Of a stretch of DNA of 64,000 nt, positions 50,507 through 58,770 are shown piece after piece; the first letter of the stretch is position 1; the number at the start of each line of letters is the position of its first letter. A program made the position numbers and the translations under genes. Source of the DNA: Sulfuritalea sp. Lineage in GTDB: Bacteria > Pseudomonadota > Gammaproteobacteria > Burkholderiales > Rhodocyclaceae. The DNA lies in NCBI GenBank assembly GCA_016708585.1, contig JADJFK010000010.1, positions 62,001 to 126,000 on the forward strand, read 5' to 3'. Under the pieces are notes generated by a model. It made no database searches and was not told the origin of the DNA. It saw only the letters and a list, made by a program, of their open reading frames with translations.

Positions 50507-51048
50507 AAGCTCCGGCAACAACCTCCATTCGCATCCTCGGCATTGATCCCGGCTTGCGCTCGACCGGGTTTGGCGTGATCGACAAGGCCGGCAACAAGCT
50601 GAGCTATGTCGCCAGCGGCTGCATCAAAGCCGATGCGGCAGGCAGTTTGCCGGAGCGGATCACGACCATCCTCGAGGGACTGGAGGAAATCATCGCGACC
50701 TACCAGCCGCAGCAGGCGGCGGTCGAAATCGTCTTCGTCAACGTCAACCCGCAATCCACGCTTCTGCTGGGCCAGGCGCGCGGCGCGGCGATTGCCGCGC
50801 TGGTCTCGGCGAACCTGCCGGTGGCCGAATACAGCGCCTTGCAGGTCAAGCAGGCCGTGGTCGGCCACGGCAAGGCGGCCAAGGAACAGGTGCAGGCCAT
50901 GGTCGCGCGCCTGCTCAAGCTGCCCGGCCACCCGAGTCCCGATGCCGCCGATGCGCTGGCCTGCGCCATTGCCCATGCCCACGGCGGCCAGGGCATGGGC
51001 GCGCTGGCGACCGCCGGCCGCCGGGTCAAGGGCGGGAGATTGATGTAA
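50503..51048 (+). CDS. ruvC: Holliday junction endonuclease RuvC
   Basis: Resolves Holliday junctions by paired incision with RuvAB. The 181-residue RNase H-fold protein has the acidic catalytic residues at ILGIDPGLRSTGFGV, AVEIVFVNVN and DAADALACAIAHAH. Length is normal. Start at 50503 overlaps the transporter stop. In most relatives ruvA follows directly; here a glycosyltransferase gene separates them. Confidence 0.97.
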   Translation: MKAPATTSIRILGIDPGLRSTGFGVIDKAGNKLSYVASGCIKADAAGSLPERITTILEGLEEIIATYQPQQAAVEIVFVNVNPQSTLLLGQARGAAIAALVSANLPVAEYSALQVKQAVVGHGKAAKEQVQAMVARLLKLPGHPSPDAADALACAIAHAHGGQGMGALATAGRRVKGGRLM

Positions 51049-52262
51049 TGGCCTCGATACTGTATGCATGGGAATTCGGCGCCAACCTCGGGCATGTCGG
51101 CGCCTTCATGCCGCTGGCGCGGGCCTTGCGCGAACAAGGCCACGACGTGCATTGGATGGTGACCCAGCCTGCGGTGGTCGGCGATTTTCTCGACGGCGAA
51201 GGCTTCGCCTGGCTTGCCGCCCCGACCCTTCCCGAAGCTCCCCGGCCGGGGCCGCCCCTGACCTATGCCGACATCCTGCTGCGCTTCGGCTACGCCGATC
51301 CGCGCACGCTGTTCGGCCTGGTCGGCGGCTGGCGCGAAGCGATGCGCCTGACCGGATCACGACTGGTACTGGCCGACCATGCACCGACGGCGCTGCTCGC
51401 GGCGCGAACCCTGGCGATCCCGGTCATGCTGTTCTCCAACGGCTTCACCGCCCCGCCCCGCCGCAGCCCGTTGCCGAACATGCGGCCGTGGACGTCGGTG
51501 CCCGAGCAAACCCTCGTCCAGCTTGATCATGCGGCACTGGCCTCGATCAATGCGCTGCTGGCGCGGCACAACTGCGCACAAATGCGGCATCTGGCGGAGT
51601 TGTTCGATGTCACCGAAGAGGCGCTGGTGACCTTCCCCGAACTCGATCACTACCCGGACCGCGGTCCGGCGCGATACTGGGGCAGTCTGCCCAGCGCCGG
51701 CACCGGGATGTCGGTGGCCTGGCCGCAGGCGGGCAGCAAGCGCATCTTCGCTTACCTTCGTGCGGAAAGCCCCCACCATGAGGCGGTACTTGCTGCCCTG
51801 CTGGCCCTGGGCCAGGCCAGCGCGATCTACTTCCCGAACCTGCCGCCGCCGCTGGCGGCAAGGTATGCCGCAGCGCACATGACCTACCTCGATCAACCGG
51901 CCGACATCGAGCAAATGGTTCGCGAAGCCGACCTCGCGATCACCTACGCCAGCCTGGCGACCACCACCGCCTTTCTGCTGGGCGGCAAACCCTTGCTGAT
52001 GCTGCCGGGACATCTTGAACAGTTCCTGGTCGCGCGCCGCGTCGAGGAAATGGGGGCGGGACGCCTGGTCAATCCGGAACAGCCGCCGGGCGACCTGCGC
52101 AGCGTGATCGCCGACCTGATCGACAATCCATCCTGGCGCGCCAACGCCGCGGCCTTTGCCGCAAAATATTCCGCCTTCGACCAGCAGGCGGTGACCGGCA
52201 ACCTGGTGCGCCGCATCGCCGAATTGCTGGATGGACCCCATGCGAGCAAAGGATCACCATGA
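51048..52262 (+). CDS. GT-B glycosyltransferase inside the ruv operon
   Basis: A 404-residue UGT/MurG-like glycosyltransferase. The N-terminus YAWEFGANLGHVGAFMPLARALREQGHDV has the nucleotide-sugar GxxGH loop in part; the C-terminal half has the donor site region LAITYASLATTTAFLLGGKPLLMLPGHLEQFL in pieces. There is no signal or membrane span. Its ATG overlaps the ruvC stop by one base (TAATG), and its stop overlaps ruvA (ATGA), so it is translationally embedded between the two. The relation to recombination is unclear; it may simply share the promoter. Confidence 0.8.
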   Translation: MASILYAWEFGANLGHVGAFMPLARALREQGHDVHWMVTQPAVVGDFLDGEGFAWLAAPTLPEAPRPGPPLTYADILLRFGYADPRTLFGLVGGWREAMRLTGSRLVLADHAPTALLAARTLAIPVMLFSNGFTAPPRRSPLPNMRPWTSVPEQTLVQLDHAALASINALLARHNCAQMRHLAELFDVTEEALVTFPELDHYPDRGPARYWGSLPSAGTGMSVAWPQAGSKRIFAYLRAESPHHEAVLAALLALGQASAIYFPNLPPPLAARYAAAHMTYLDQPADIEQMVREADLAITYASLATTTAFLLGGKPLLMLPGHLEQFLVARRVEEMGAGRLVNPEQPPGDLRSVIADLIDNPSWRANAAAFAAKYSAFDQQAVTGNLVRRIAELLDGPHASKGSP

Positions 52263-52855
52263 TCGGCCGCCTCACCGGAACGCTCATCGAGAAGAACCCG
52301 CCGTCCATCACGGTGGACGTGCATGGCCTCGGCTACGAAGTCGATGTGCCCATGAGCACCTTCTACAACCTGCCCGCCACCGGCGAAAAAGTCTTGCTGC
52401 ATACCCACCTCGTCGTGCGCGAGGACGGCCATTACCTGTATGGCTTCGCCACTCCGGACGAGCGCGCCGCGTTTCGCCAGTTGCTGAAGATCTCCGGCAT
52501 CGGCGCGCGCACGGCGCTGGCCGTACTCTCGGGCATGTCGGTGGGCGAACTGGCGCAGGCGGTCACCCTGCAGGAAGCCGGACGCCTGACCAAGGTGCCG
52601 GGCATCGGCAAGAAAACCGCCGAACGCCTGTTGCTGGAACTGCGCGACCGGCTGCCGAAGACGCTGGCGGCCGGAGGCACAAAAGTCGGCGCCGGCGACA
52701 CGGCGAGCGACGCCCTTTCCGACATCATGAACGCCCTCCTGGCACTCGGTTACAACGAGCGCGAAGCGCTCACGGCAATGAAAGGCCTGCCTGCCGAAGT
52801 TTCAGTATCGGAAGGCATACGCGCTGCCTTGAAGCTGCTTTCCAAATCCTCCTGA
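52259..52855 (+). CDS. ruvA: Holliday junction DNA helicase subunit RuvA
   Basis: RuvA binds four-way junctions as a tetramer and loads RuvB. The 198-residue protein has the OB-fold domain I (MIGRLTGTLIEKNPP), the two helix-hairpin-helix motifs of domain II (KISGIGARTALAVLSGM; KVPGIGKKTAERLLLEL), a linker, and domain III (LGYNEREALTAMKG) which contacts RuvB. The linker, residues 142-149 (KVGAGDTA), is a perfect copy of the dispersed repeat. The linker is naturally variable, so function should hold. Confidence 0.97.
   Translation: MIGRLTGTLIEKNPPSITVDVHGLGYEVDVPMSTFYNLPATGEKVLLHTHLVVREDGHYLYGFATPDERAAFRQLLKISGIGARTALAVLSGMSVGELAQAVTLQEAGRLTKVPGIGKKTAERLLLELRDRLPKTLAAGGTKVGAGDTASDALSDIMNALLALGYNEREALTAMKGLPAEVSVSEGIRAALKLLSKSS
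52682..52705 (+). repeat. Dispersed 24-bp repeat, sense copy in ruvA
   Basis: 24 of 24 match. Translated KVGAGDTA in the flexible linker between domains II and III. Confidence 0.85.
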
Positions 52856-52878
52856 CGCGCCTCGGCTAAACTGCCGCA

Positions 52879-53937
52879 ATGAGCATCCAGACCGACAAGT
52901 TCGCCGAGCCCACAGCGGAGCGCCTGATTTCGGCGGGTAGCGAATCGGCGCAGGAAGATGCGCTGGAGCGCGCCCTGCGGCCCAAGCGGCTGGCGGATTA
53001 CGTCGGCCAGCAGAAGATCCGCGGCCAGCTCGAAATCTTCATCGAGGCGGCCAGGCGGCGCGCCGAATCGATGGACCATGTGCTGCTGTTCGGCCCGCCG
53101 GGCCTCGGCAAGACGACGCTGGCCCACATCATCGCCCACGAGATGGGGGTCAACCTGCGCCAGACCTCGGGCCCGGTGCTGGAACGCGCCGGCGACCTCG
53201 CCGCGATGCTGACCAACCTCGAACCGCACGACGTGCTGTTCATCGACGAGATCCATCGCCTCTCCCCGGTGGTCGAGGAAATCCTCTATCCGGCGCTGGA
53301 GGATTTCCAGATCGACATCATGATCGGCGAAGGCCCCTCGGCGCGCTCGGTCAAGCTCGACCTGCCGCCCTTCACCCTGATCGGCGCCACCACGCGCGCC
53401 GGCATGCTGACCAACCCGCTGCGCGACCGCTTCGGCATCGTTGCCCGGCTGGAGTTCTACAGCCCGGAAGAACTCAGCCTGATCGTGCGCCGCTCGGCGC
53501 ACCTGCTGAACTGCGACATCGCCGAAGAAGGCGCGGTGGAAATCGCCAGGCGCTCGCGCGGCACGCCGCGCATTTCCAACCGCCTGCTGCGCCGCGTGCG
53601 GGATTTCGCCGAGGTCAAGGCCGACGGCAAGATCACGCGCGAGGTGGCCGACGCGGCGCTGACCATGCTCGACGTCGACCACCTCGGTCTCGACGTGATG
53701 GACCGCAAGCTGCTCGGCGCCATGCTCGACAAGTTCGGCGGCGGCCCGGTCGGCATAGACAACCTCGCCGCCGCCATCGGCGAGGCGCGCGACACCATCG
53801 AGGACGTGCTCGAACCCTACCTGATACAGCAGGGCTTCCTGCAGCGCACCCCGCGCGGACGCGTTGCCACGGCAAGCATCTGGCGGCACTTCGGGCTGGC
53901 GGCACCGAATCCGAACGGGACGCTCTGGGATTCATGA
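52879..53937 (+). CDS. ruvB: Holliday junction branch-migration motor RuvB
   Basis: A 352-residue AAA+ ATPase that drives branch migration as hexameric rings on RuvA. Motifs: LRPKRLADYVGQQKI, Walker A LLFGPPGLGKTTL, Walker B VLFIDEIHRL, sensor 1 LIGATTRAGML, arginine-finger region PLRDRFGIV, and the C-terminal winged helix (QGFLQRTPRGRVA). It starts 23 bp after ruvA. The next gene, a glycosyltransferase-methyltransferase fusion, begins 2 bp after the stop. Confidence 0.98.
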   Translation: MSIQTDKFAEPTAERLISAGSESAQEDALERALRPKRLADYVGQQKIRGQLEIFIEAARRRAESMDHVLLFGPPGLGKTTLAHIIAHEMGVNLRQTSGPVLERAGDLAAMLTNLEPHDVLFIDEIHRLSPVVEEILYPALEDFQIDIMIGEGPSARSVKLDLPPFTLIGATTRAGMLTNPLRDRFGIVARLEFYSPEELSLIVRRSAHLLNCDIAEEGAVEIARRSRGTPRISNRLLRRVRDFAEVKADGKITREVADAALTMLDVDHLGLDVMDRKLLGAMLDKFGGGPVGIDNLAAAIGEARDTIEDVLEPYLIQQGFLQRTPRGRVATASIWRHFGLAAPNPNGTLWDS

Positions 53938-53938
53938 G

Positions 53939-55453
53939 GTGAAACCGCCAGTGGTCACCGACGCCCTGCCTGCCATCTGTTTCGTCGTTACCTGCAAGGG
54001 GCGCCTGCATCACTTGCGTCAAACGCTCCCGGCCCTCGCCGCGCAGGCCGGGACGGAATGCGTGGTAGTGGACTACGACTGCCCCGATCGAACCTGCCTT
54101 TGGGTCGGCGAAAACTTCCCCGCCGTCCGAACCGTTCACGTTCGTGACGCACCGACTTTCAATTTGGCGCATGCGCGGAACATCGGTGCCAGCGTCGCCC
54201 GGGCGCCATGGCTTTGCTTTGTCGATGCCGATATCACCCTGGCGCCCGACTTTGCCGCCCGTGTCGTGCCGACATTGCGCACCGGGCATTTCTATCGCCC
54301 GCAGCCCATGCCCTGGGATGCATGCGGAACCTCGATCTGCCCGCGCGTGAGCTTCGCCGCCGTCGAGGGCTACGACGAAGCCATCGAGGGATGGGGTTGC
54401 GAAGATGATGACCTTTACCACCGCCTGACCCTGGCAGGCTGCCTGTTGGGTACGTTCCCCGGGGAACTGCTCACGGCGCTGCCCCACGACGACAGCGAGC
54501 GGGTCGAGCACTACGCGATCAAGAGCCGCTGGCTGAGTCAGCGCATCAATTCACTCTACCTGCACATCAAGTATGACCTCCGGCGGCAGATCGGCCCGCA
54601 GGCATTGCCCCTGGATGCGCGTCGCAACATTCATCACGAAGTCGCGCGGACGCTGCTTGCCGACGCTGAACGTGGTGCCACCAGCTCGCGCATCGAAGTC
54701 AACATTCCCGATCGCATCGAAGTGCCGCTCGACCCGCAATGGCGGCTCAAACGTCAGTGGATCTATTCAATCGAGAGCAATGCAGGCGCCGCCGCGGCAG
54801 CGATGTCCCGGCAAGCGCCGGCCACGGCTCCCGCCACGAACCCGGCCTTGACCTATCTGGGCAACCACCCCGTGGCCAAGCTGCACCTCGGCTGCGGTAC
54901 GCGCTTGCTCGACGGCTGGCTGAACGCCGACATCCAGCCTTGTACGCCGCACGTACTGCGCCTGGACGCAACACAGCCATTCCCGTTCGCCGACGCCACC
55001 TTCGATTACCTGTTCAGCGAACACATGCTTGAACACCTCACCTACCCGCAAGGGTTGCAGATGCTGGCTGAGTGCCGACGGGTACTCAAGCCCGGGGGGG
55101 TGTTGCGCATCGCCACTCCCGACCTGGCCTTTCTGGTCGCCCTCTACGGCACCGGCAAATCCGCGCTCCAGAATGCCTATGTTGAATGGGCGCACGCGCG
55201 TTTCACCCCGTGGGCGCCCCGGGCCGATGACACGTTCGTCATCAACAACTTCGTCCGCGACTGGGGGCACCAGTTCATCTACGACGCCAAAACGCTGGAA
55301 CAAGCCCTGCGCGATGCCGGCTTCCGCGCTCCCCTGGCCTGCGAACTCAATAACAGCAGCCACGCGGCCCTGCACCAGCTGGAGCATGTCGATCGCATGC
55401 CAGAGGGCTTCCTCCGCCTCGAGACGATGGTCTTCGAGGCATCCAGGGACTGA
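53939..55453 (+). CDS. Bifunctional glycosyltransferase (GT-A) / SAM methyltransferase
   Basis: A 504-residue fusion. Residues 1-230 resemble a GT2-like glycosyltransferase: CFVVTCKGRLHHLRQTLPAL, FNLAHARNIGASVARAPWLC, CFVDADITLAPDF (DxD) and EGWGCEDDDLYHRL (GWGxED motif). Residues 305-500 form a class I methyltransferase: KLHLGCGTRLLDGWLN, then YLFSEHMLEHL and ECRRVLKPGGVLRIATPDL. Such proteins decorate surface glycans. Start is a GTG at 53939, two bases after ruvB. It opens a three-gene group (with 55466 and 56181) lying between ruvB and ybgC. Confidence 0.85.
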   Translation: MKPPVVTDALPAICFVVTCKGRLHHLRQTLPALAAQAGTECVVVDYDCPDRTCLWVGENFPAVRTVHVRDAPTFNLAHARNIGASVARAPWLCFVDADITLAPDFAARVVPTLRTGHFYRPQPMPWDACGTSICPRVSFAAVEGYDEAIEGWGCEDDDLYHRLTLAGCLLGTFPGELLTALPHDDSERVEHYAIKSRWLSQRINSLYLHIKYDLRRQIGPQALPLDARRNIHHEVARTLLADAERGATSSRIEVNIPDRIEVPLDPQWRLKRQWIYSIESNAGAAAAAMSRQAPATAPATNPALTYLGNHPVAKLHLGCGTRLLDGWLNADIQPCTPHVLRLDATQPFPFADATFDYLFSEHMLEHLTYPQGLQMLAECRRVLKPGGVLRIATPDLAFLVALYGTGKSALQNAYVEWAHARFTPWAPRADDTFVINNFVRDWGHQFIYDAKTLEQALRDAGFRAPLACELNNSSHAALHQLEHVDRMPEGFLRLETMVFEASRD

Positions 55454-55465
55454 CTCCCGGCCGCC

Positions 55466-56173
55466 ATGTTTTCTTCGGTGTTGAACAGGCTGGCAAACCG
55501 CCACGGTTCGGACAAAGGCAGTACGGTGGCCGACCGGCATCGCTATGCGCAACTCTACGACGTGCTGTTTCACAACGAGCGCGAAGGCACCCGCAAGGTG
55601 CTGGAGCTCGGGTTGGCGCGCGGCGGCCCGGAGGCGCCAATCGGCGGCGCGGTCGAACGGCATTGCGGCTCGCCCAGCGTCGCGATGTGGATCGAATATT
55701 TCCCCAATGCGGCGATCTACGGCTTCGACATATCCGACTTTGCCCACCTCGAGGAACAGTTCGGACGCTTTTGCTTCCTTCGCGGCGATTGCGGCAGTGC
55801 CGCCGATCTTTCGCGCCTTGCAGCGATGGTCGGCGATGACGTCGATATCATCATCGATGATGCGTCCCATGCATCTTTCCACCAGCAGATGGCCCTGCGC
55901 GAGCTGTTCGGCTGCCTGCGCAGCGGAGGTCTCTATGTGATCGAGGACCTCCACTGGCAACCGCCGCACATCGAATCGCGATTACCGCCTGCCCACAAGA
56001 CGATAGAGTGGCTGGCAGCATTCCGCGAAGGCACCGGCCTGCTCTCCAGCGTGTGGACCGGCGACGCGATACAGGCGCTGTTCAAGTCCGTGGCTTCAGC
56101 CGTCGTCCTCACCGACCTCCAGGTCCCGGGAAGCCGCTATCGCAACTCGCTTGCGTTGTTGCGCAAGGCCTGA
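55466..56173 (+). CDS. Class I SAM-dependent methyltransferase
   Basis: A 235-residue protein like the macrocin-O-methyltransferase/cephalosporin hydroxylase group: RLANRHGSDKGSTVADRHRYAQLY, KVLELGLARGG, IYGFDISDFAHLEE, and DIIIDDASHASFHQQMALRELF. The GSDK...YAQLY opening is common among sugar methyltransferases in O-antigen and similar loci. LELGLARGG replaces the more usual LELGVxxGGS and is followed by an unusual run (PEAPIGGAVERHCGSPS). It lies 12 bp after the fusion gene, same strand. Confidence 0.8.
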   Translation: MFSSVLNRLANRHGSDKGSTVADRHRYAQLYDVLFHNEREGTRKVLELGLARGGPEAPIGGAVERHCGSPSVAMWIEYFPNAAIYGFDISDFAHLEEQFGRFCFLRGDCGSAADLSRLAAMVGDDVDIIIDDASHASFHQQMALRELFGCLRSGGLYVIEDLHWQPPHIESRLPPAHKTIEWLAAFREGTGLLSSVWTGDAIQALFKSVASAVVLTDLQVPGSRYRNSLALLRKA

Positions 56174-56180
56174 ATCGTCG

Positions 56181-57641
56181 ATGCGAAGCTTCGACATTTT
56201 CGATACGCTGATCGCGCGCAAGTGCATCTGGCCGCAAGCCATATTTTCCCTGGTCGAGCAGCGCATCGGATCACCCGGTTTCGCCACATTGCGGATCAGA
56301 GCCGAAGCGGAGTTGCAAGGGACGGAACATACCCTCGATGACATCTATCGCCGCATGATCTCCAATGGCGGCATGGATGTGGAATTCGCGGAACGTGCGC
56401 GGACCATGGAGCTCGCCACGGAACTCGAGAATGTCATTCCGATCGCGGCCCAGTTGCAGCGGGTCCGGGATGGCGACCTCCTGATCAGCGATACGCCACT
56501 CCCCGCCGAATTCCTGGTGCAGCTGCTGGAGCGGGCCGGCTTGCGCCGCACCGTATCGATCTGGCGCAGCGCCCTGGGAAAATCCGGCGGTGAGACCTGG
56601 CGCACGCTGGCAGCGACCGGCCTGCAATTCACGCACCTTGGCGACAACCCACATAGCGATGGCATCATGCCGCGCCAGCAGGGCATTCCCGCCGAGGTCG
56701 CGGCGGTCGCGCTACCAACCGAGGTCGAACAGTTCCTCCTGCAGCAGGGGTGGACCGGTACAGCCCTCATCGCGCGCGCATTGCGCCTGGGGATTGCCGA
56801 GCGTGACGAGACTGCCGCCACGCTTTGCCTTCTGCAAGCCAGCATCAATGTGCCGATTCTGCTGATAGCGTCGATACACCTTCTGCAGCTCGCCGCATCG
56901 ACCGAGTTCGCAGCTGACAAGATGCTTTTCTCCAGCCGCGATTGCCATGCGTGGTTGCGGCTGTTTCGCTGCCTTGGCCGCGCAACGAACGCCCCGCGCT
57001 CGCCGGATAGCGAGTATTTTTTTACAAGCCGGATCGCCCGGCTGTCCGGATCACCGGACTATCTGCGCTACTTCCGGAAGACGGCGGGTCCGCGCAGCAT
57101 CGTCGTCGACCTTTGCGGCACCGGAGTTTCCCTTGCTGCGTTGTATTCCCGGGCTGGGGTCGTCCCGCACACCTTCCTGCTCCACAGGATCGATGCCGGG
57201 TCCTCCCACGACGCGTATCGACAGCGCTTCGGCGGGGATAGCCCGGAGATGCGGTATTTGCTCGCCAGCAGCCAGGGGCTCGGCAATGTCGCCATGGAAC
57301 TGCTGAATCTCGTGAATCACGGAATGGTTACCGACATGGTCGATACTGGCAGAGAGCTTTTCATCCCGCGCTCAGTCGAAAACAGCTTCGGCCCGGAGCA
57401 GGTGCTGTTGATTGATCGCATGTCAGACCTGGTCGACCGGGCATGCGCGCTTGTCGAAGACCCCCTGCTGGCGCAACAACTTCTGGCACAGGATACCCGC
57501 CTCGGCATGGCCAAGGTGCAGCAGGCTCTGGTCCCGTTGTGGCAGCTCGCGGATCGATCGGATCTCCTGACCCGTTGCTTCGGCTCGGCCTGCCTTGAAG
57601 AGAACCGGCGGATTCTGGCCGATCTCGGTTGCGGCAGCTAG
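56181..57641 (+). CDS. HAD-superfamily hydrolase-like protein of a glycan locus
   Basis: A 486-residue protein starting MRSFDIFDTLIARKCIWPQ, a HAD fold with the DxxDT nucleophile motif, a later SDTPLPAEFL, and HLGDNPHSDG carrying the GDN motif. HAD proteins with SFDIFDT starts are recurrent in polysaccharide clusters, where they are often joined to glycosyltransferases; a second domain here (about 220-480) has DKMLFSSRDCHAWLRLFR but no family I recognise. It lies 7 bp after the methyltransferase and 43 bp before ybgC. Sugar or glycan-phosphate handling is an inference. Confidence 0.65.
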   Translation: MRSFDIFDTLIARKCIWPQAIFSLVEQRIGSPGFATLRIRAEAELQGTEHTLDDIYRRMISNGGMDVEFAERARTMELATELENVIPIAAQLQRVRDGDLLISDTPLPAEFLVQLLERAGLRRTVSIWRSALGKSGGETWRTLAATGLQFTHLGDNPHSDGIMPRQQGIPAEVAAVALPTEVEQFLLQQGWTGTALIARALRLGIAERDETAATLCLLQASINVPILLIASIHLLQLAASTEFAADKMLFSSRDCHAWLRLFRCLGRATNAPRSPDSEYFFTSRIARLSGSPDYLRYFRKTAGPRSIVVDLCGTGVSLAALYSRAGVVPHTFLLHRIDAGSSHDAYRQRFGGDSPEMRYLLASSQGLGNVAMELLNLVNHGMVTDMVDTGRELFIPRSVENSFGPEQVLLIDRMSDLVDRACALVEDPLLAQQLLAQDTRLGMAKVQQALVPLWQLADRSDLLTRCFGSACLEENRRILADLGCGS

Positions 57642-57672
57642 GGTCGCCGGCAGAACGGATGGCCAAAGCCGG

Positions 57673-57678
57673 TAGAAT
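57673..57678 (+). promoter_or_regulatory. Possible -10 box for the ybgC-tol operon
   Basis: TAGAAT preceded by GG and followed by CCGC, ending 6 bp before the ybgC ATG. The pattern equals that before the ParA-like gene. Such a short distance would imply an almost leaderless transcript, so the role is uncertain. Confidence 0.35.
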
Positions 57679-57684
57679 CCGCAA

Positions 57685-58095
57685 ATGACCTTGGCTATTC
57701 CTGTCCGCGTCTACTACGAGGATACCGACGCCGCCGGCATCGTCTACTACGCCAATTACCTGCGCTTCATCGAGCGCGGCCGCACCGAATTCCTGCGCGC
57801 GCTCGGCCATGACCAGAACCTCCTGATGCAGGAGGGCATCGCCTTCGCGGTGCGCTCGGCGAGTGTCGAGTTCCTCAAGCCGGCAAGGCTCGATGACCTG
57901 CTCACGATCGAAACCGGCATCGCGTCGCTGGGCCGTGCCCAGGTGACGTTCGCCCAGCGCATCCTGCGCGACCACGTACTGCTGCTTGATGCGAAAATAC
58001 GCGTCGTCTGCATCGATCCGGTGCGCGGCAAACCGAATCCGATGCCGCGCCGGATACATGCCCAGCTGGCCGCCCTGACGAAAGCCGCGCAATGA
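57685..58095 (+). CDS. ybgC: Acyl-CoA thioesterase of the Tol-Pal operon
   Basis: A 136-residue hot-dog-fold thioesterase. The active-site stretch VYYEDTDAAGIVYYANYLRFIERGRTE is the 4-hydroxybenzoyl-CoA thioesterase signature, with the catalytic Asp in DTDAAG. E. coli YbgC hydrolyses short-chain acyl-CoAs and is associated with phospholipid metabolism. It overlaps tolQ by 4 bases, giving the standard start of the tol operon. Confidence 0.95.
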   Translation: MTLAIPVRVYYEDTDAAGIVYYANYLRFIERGRTEFLRALGHDQNLLMQEGIAFAVRSASVEFLKPARLDDLLTIETGIASLGRAQVTFAQRILRDHVLLLDAKIRVVCIDPVRGKPNPMPRRIHAQLAALTKAAQ

Positions 58096-58769
58096 ACATC
58101 ACCCAAGACCTGTCCATCATCGAACTGATCATCCACGCCAGCCTGGTAGTCAAGCTGGTGATGCTGCTGCTGACGCTGGTATCGCTGACGTCCTGGTACT
58201 GGATCTTTCGCAAGGCCTTCGCCATTCGCGACGCGCGGAGCAAGACCGACAAGTTCGAACGGGATTTCTGGAGCGGCGGCGACCTCAACGCGCTGTACCA
58301 GAGTGCCGTCAACAACCGCCACGACACCGGCGCGCTGGAGCGGATTTTCGAGGCCGGCTACCGCGAATTCGCCAAGCTGCGCGGGCAAAAGGCGCTGGAT
58401 GCAGCCACCGTGGTCGATGGCGCGCGACGCGCGATGCGCGCCACCTATCAGCGCGAAGTCGATGACCTGGAGGCGCACCTGGCCTTCCTTGCTTCCGTGG
58501 GCTCCGTCTCGCCCTACGTCGGCCTGTTCGGTACCGTGTGGGGCATCATGCATGCCTTCCGCGGCCTGGCCAACATGAGCACGGCGACGCTGTCCGCCGT
58601 CGCACCCGGGATTGCGGAGGCCCTGGTCGCCACCGCCATCGGCCTCTTCGCCGCGATTCCGGCGGTGATCGCCTACAACCGCTTCGCCCATGACGTGGAC
58701 CGCGTCGCGGTGCGCTTCGAAAGCTTCATGGAAGAGTTTTCCAACATCCTGCAACGGCAGATCCGCTAG
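58092..58769 (+). CDS. tolQ: Tol-Pal system inner-membrane protein TolQ
   Basis: A 225-residue proton-channel subunit of the Tol complex, homologous to ExbB/MotA. There are three membrane spans: about 15-37 (IIHASLVVKLVMLLLTLVSLTSW), and two after residue 130 (SVGSVSPYVGLFGTVWGIMHAF; ALVATAIGLFAAIPAVIAYN). With TolR it energises TolA to constrict the outer membrane at division. In other genomes tolR follows immediately; here a glycosyltransferase gene starts one base after the tolQ stop. Confidence 0.97.
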   Translation: MNITQDLSIIELIIHASLVVKLVMLLLTLVSLTSWYWIFRKAFAIRDARSKTDKFERDFWSGGDLNALYQSAVNNRHDTGALERIFEAGYREFAKLRGQKALDAATVVDGARRAMRATYQREVDDLEAHLAFLASVGSVSPYVGLFGTVWGIMHAFRGLANMSTATLSAVAPGIAEALVATAIGLFAAIPAVIAYNRFAHDVDRVAVRFESFMEEFSNILQRQIR

Positions 58770-58770
58770 C

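Noticed and set aside
54136..54159. Partial match to the dispersed repeat in the glycosyltransferase-methyltransferase gene
   Set aside because: Only the first part (AAAGTCGG) matches; the residues are the conserved FNLAHARN glycosyltransferase motif.
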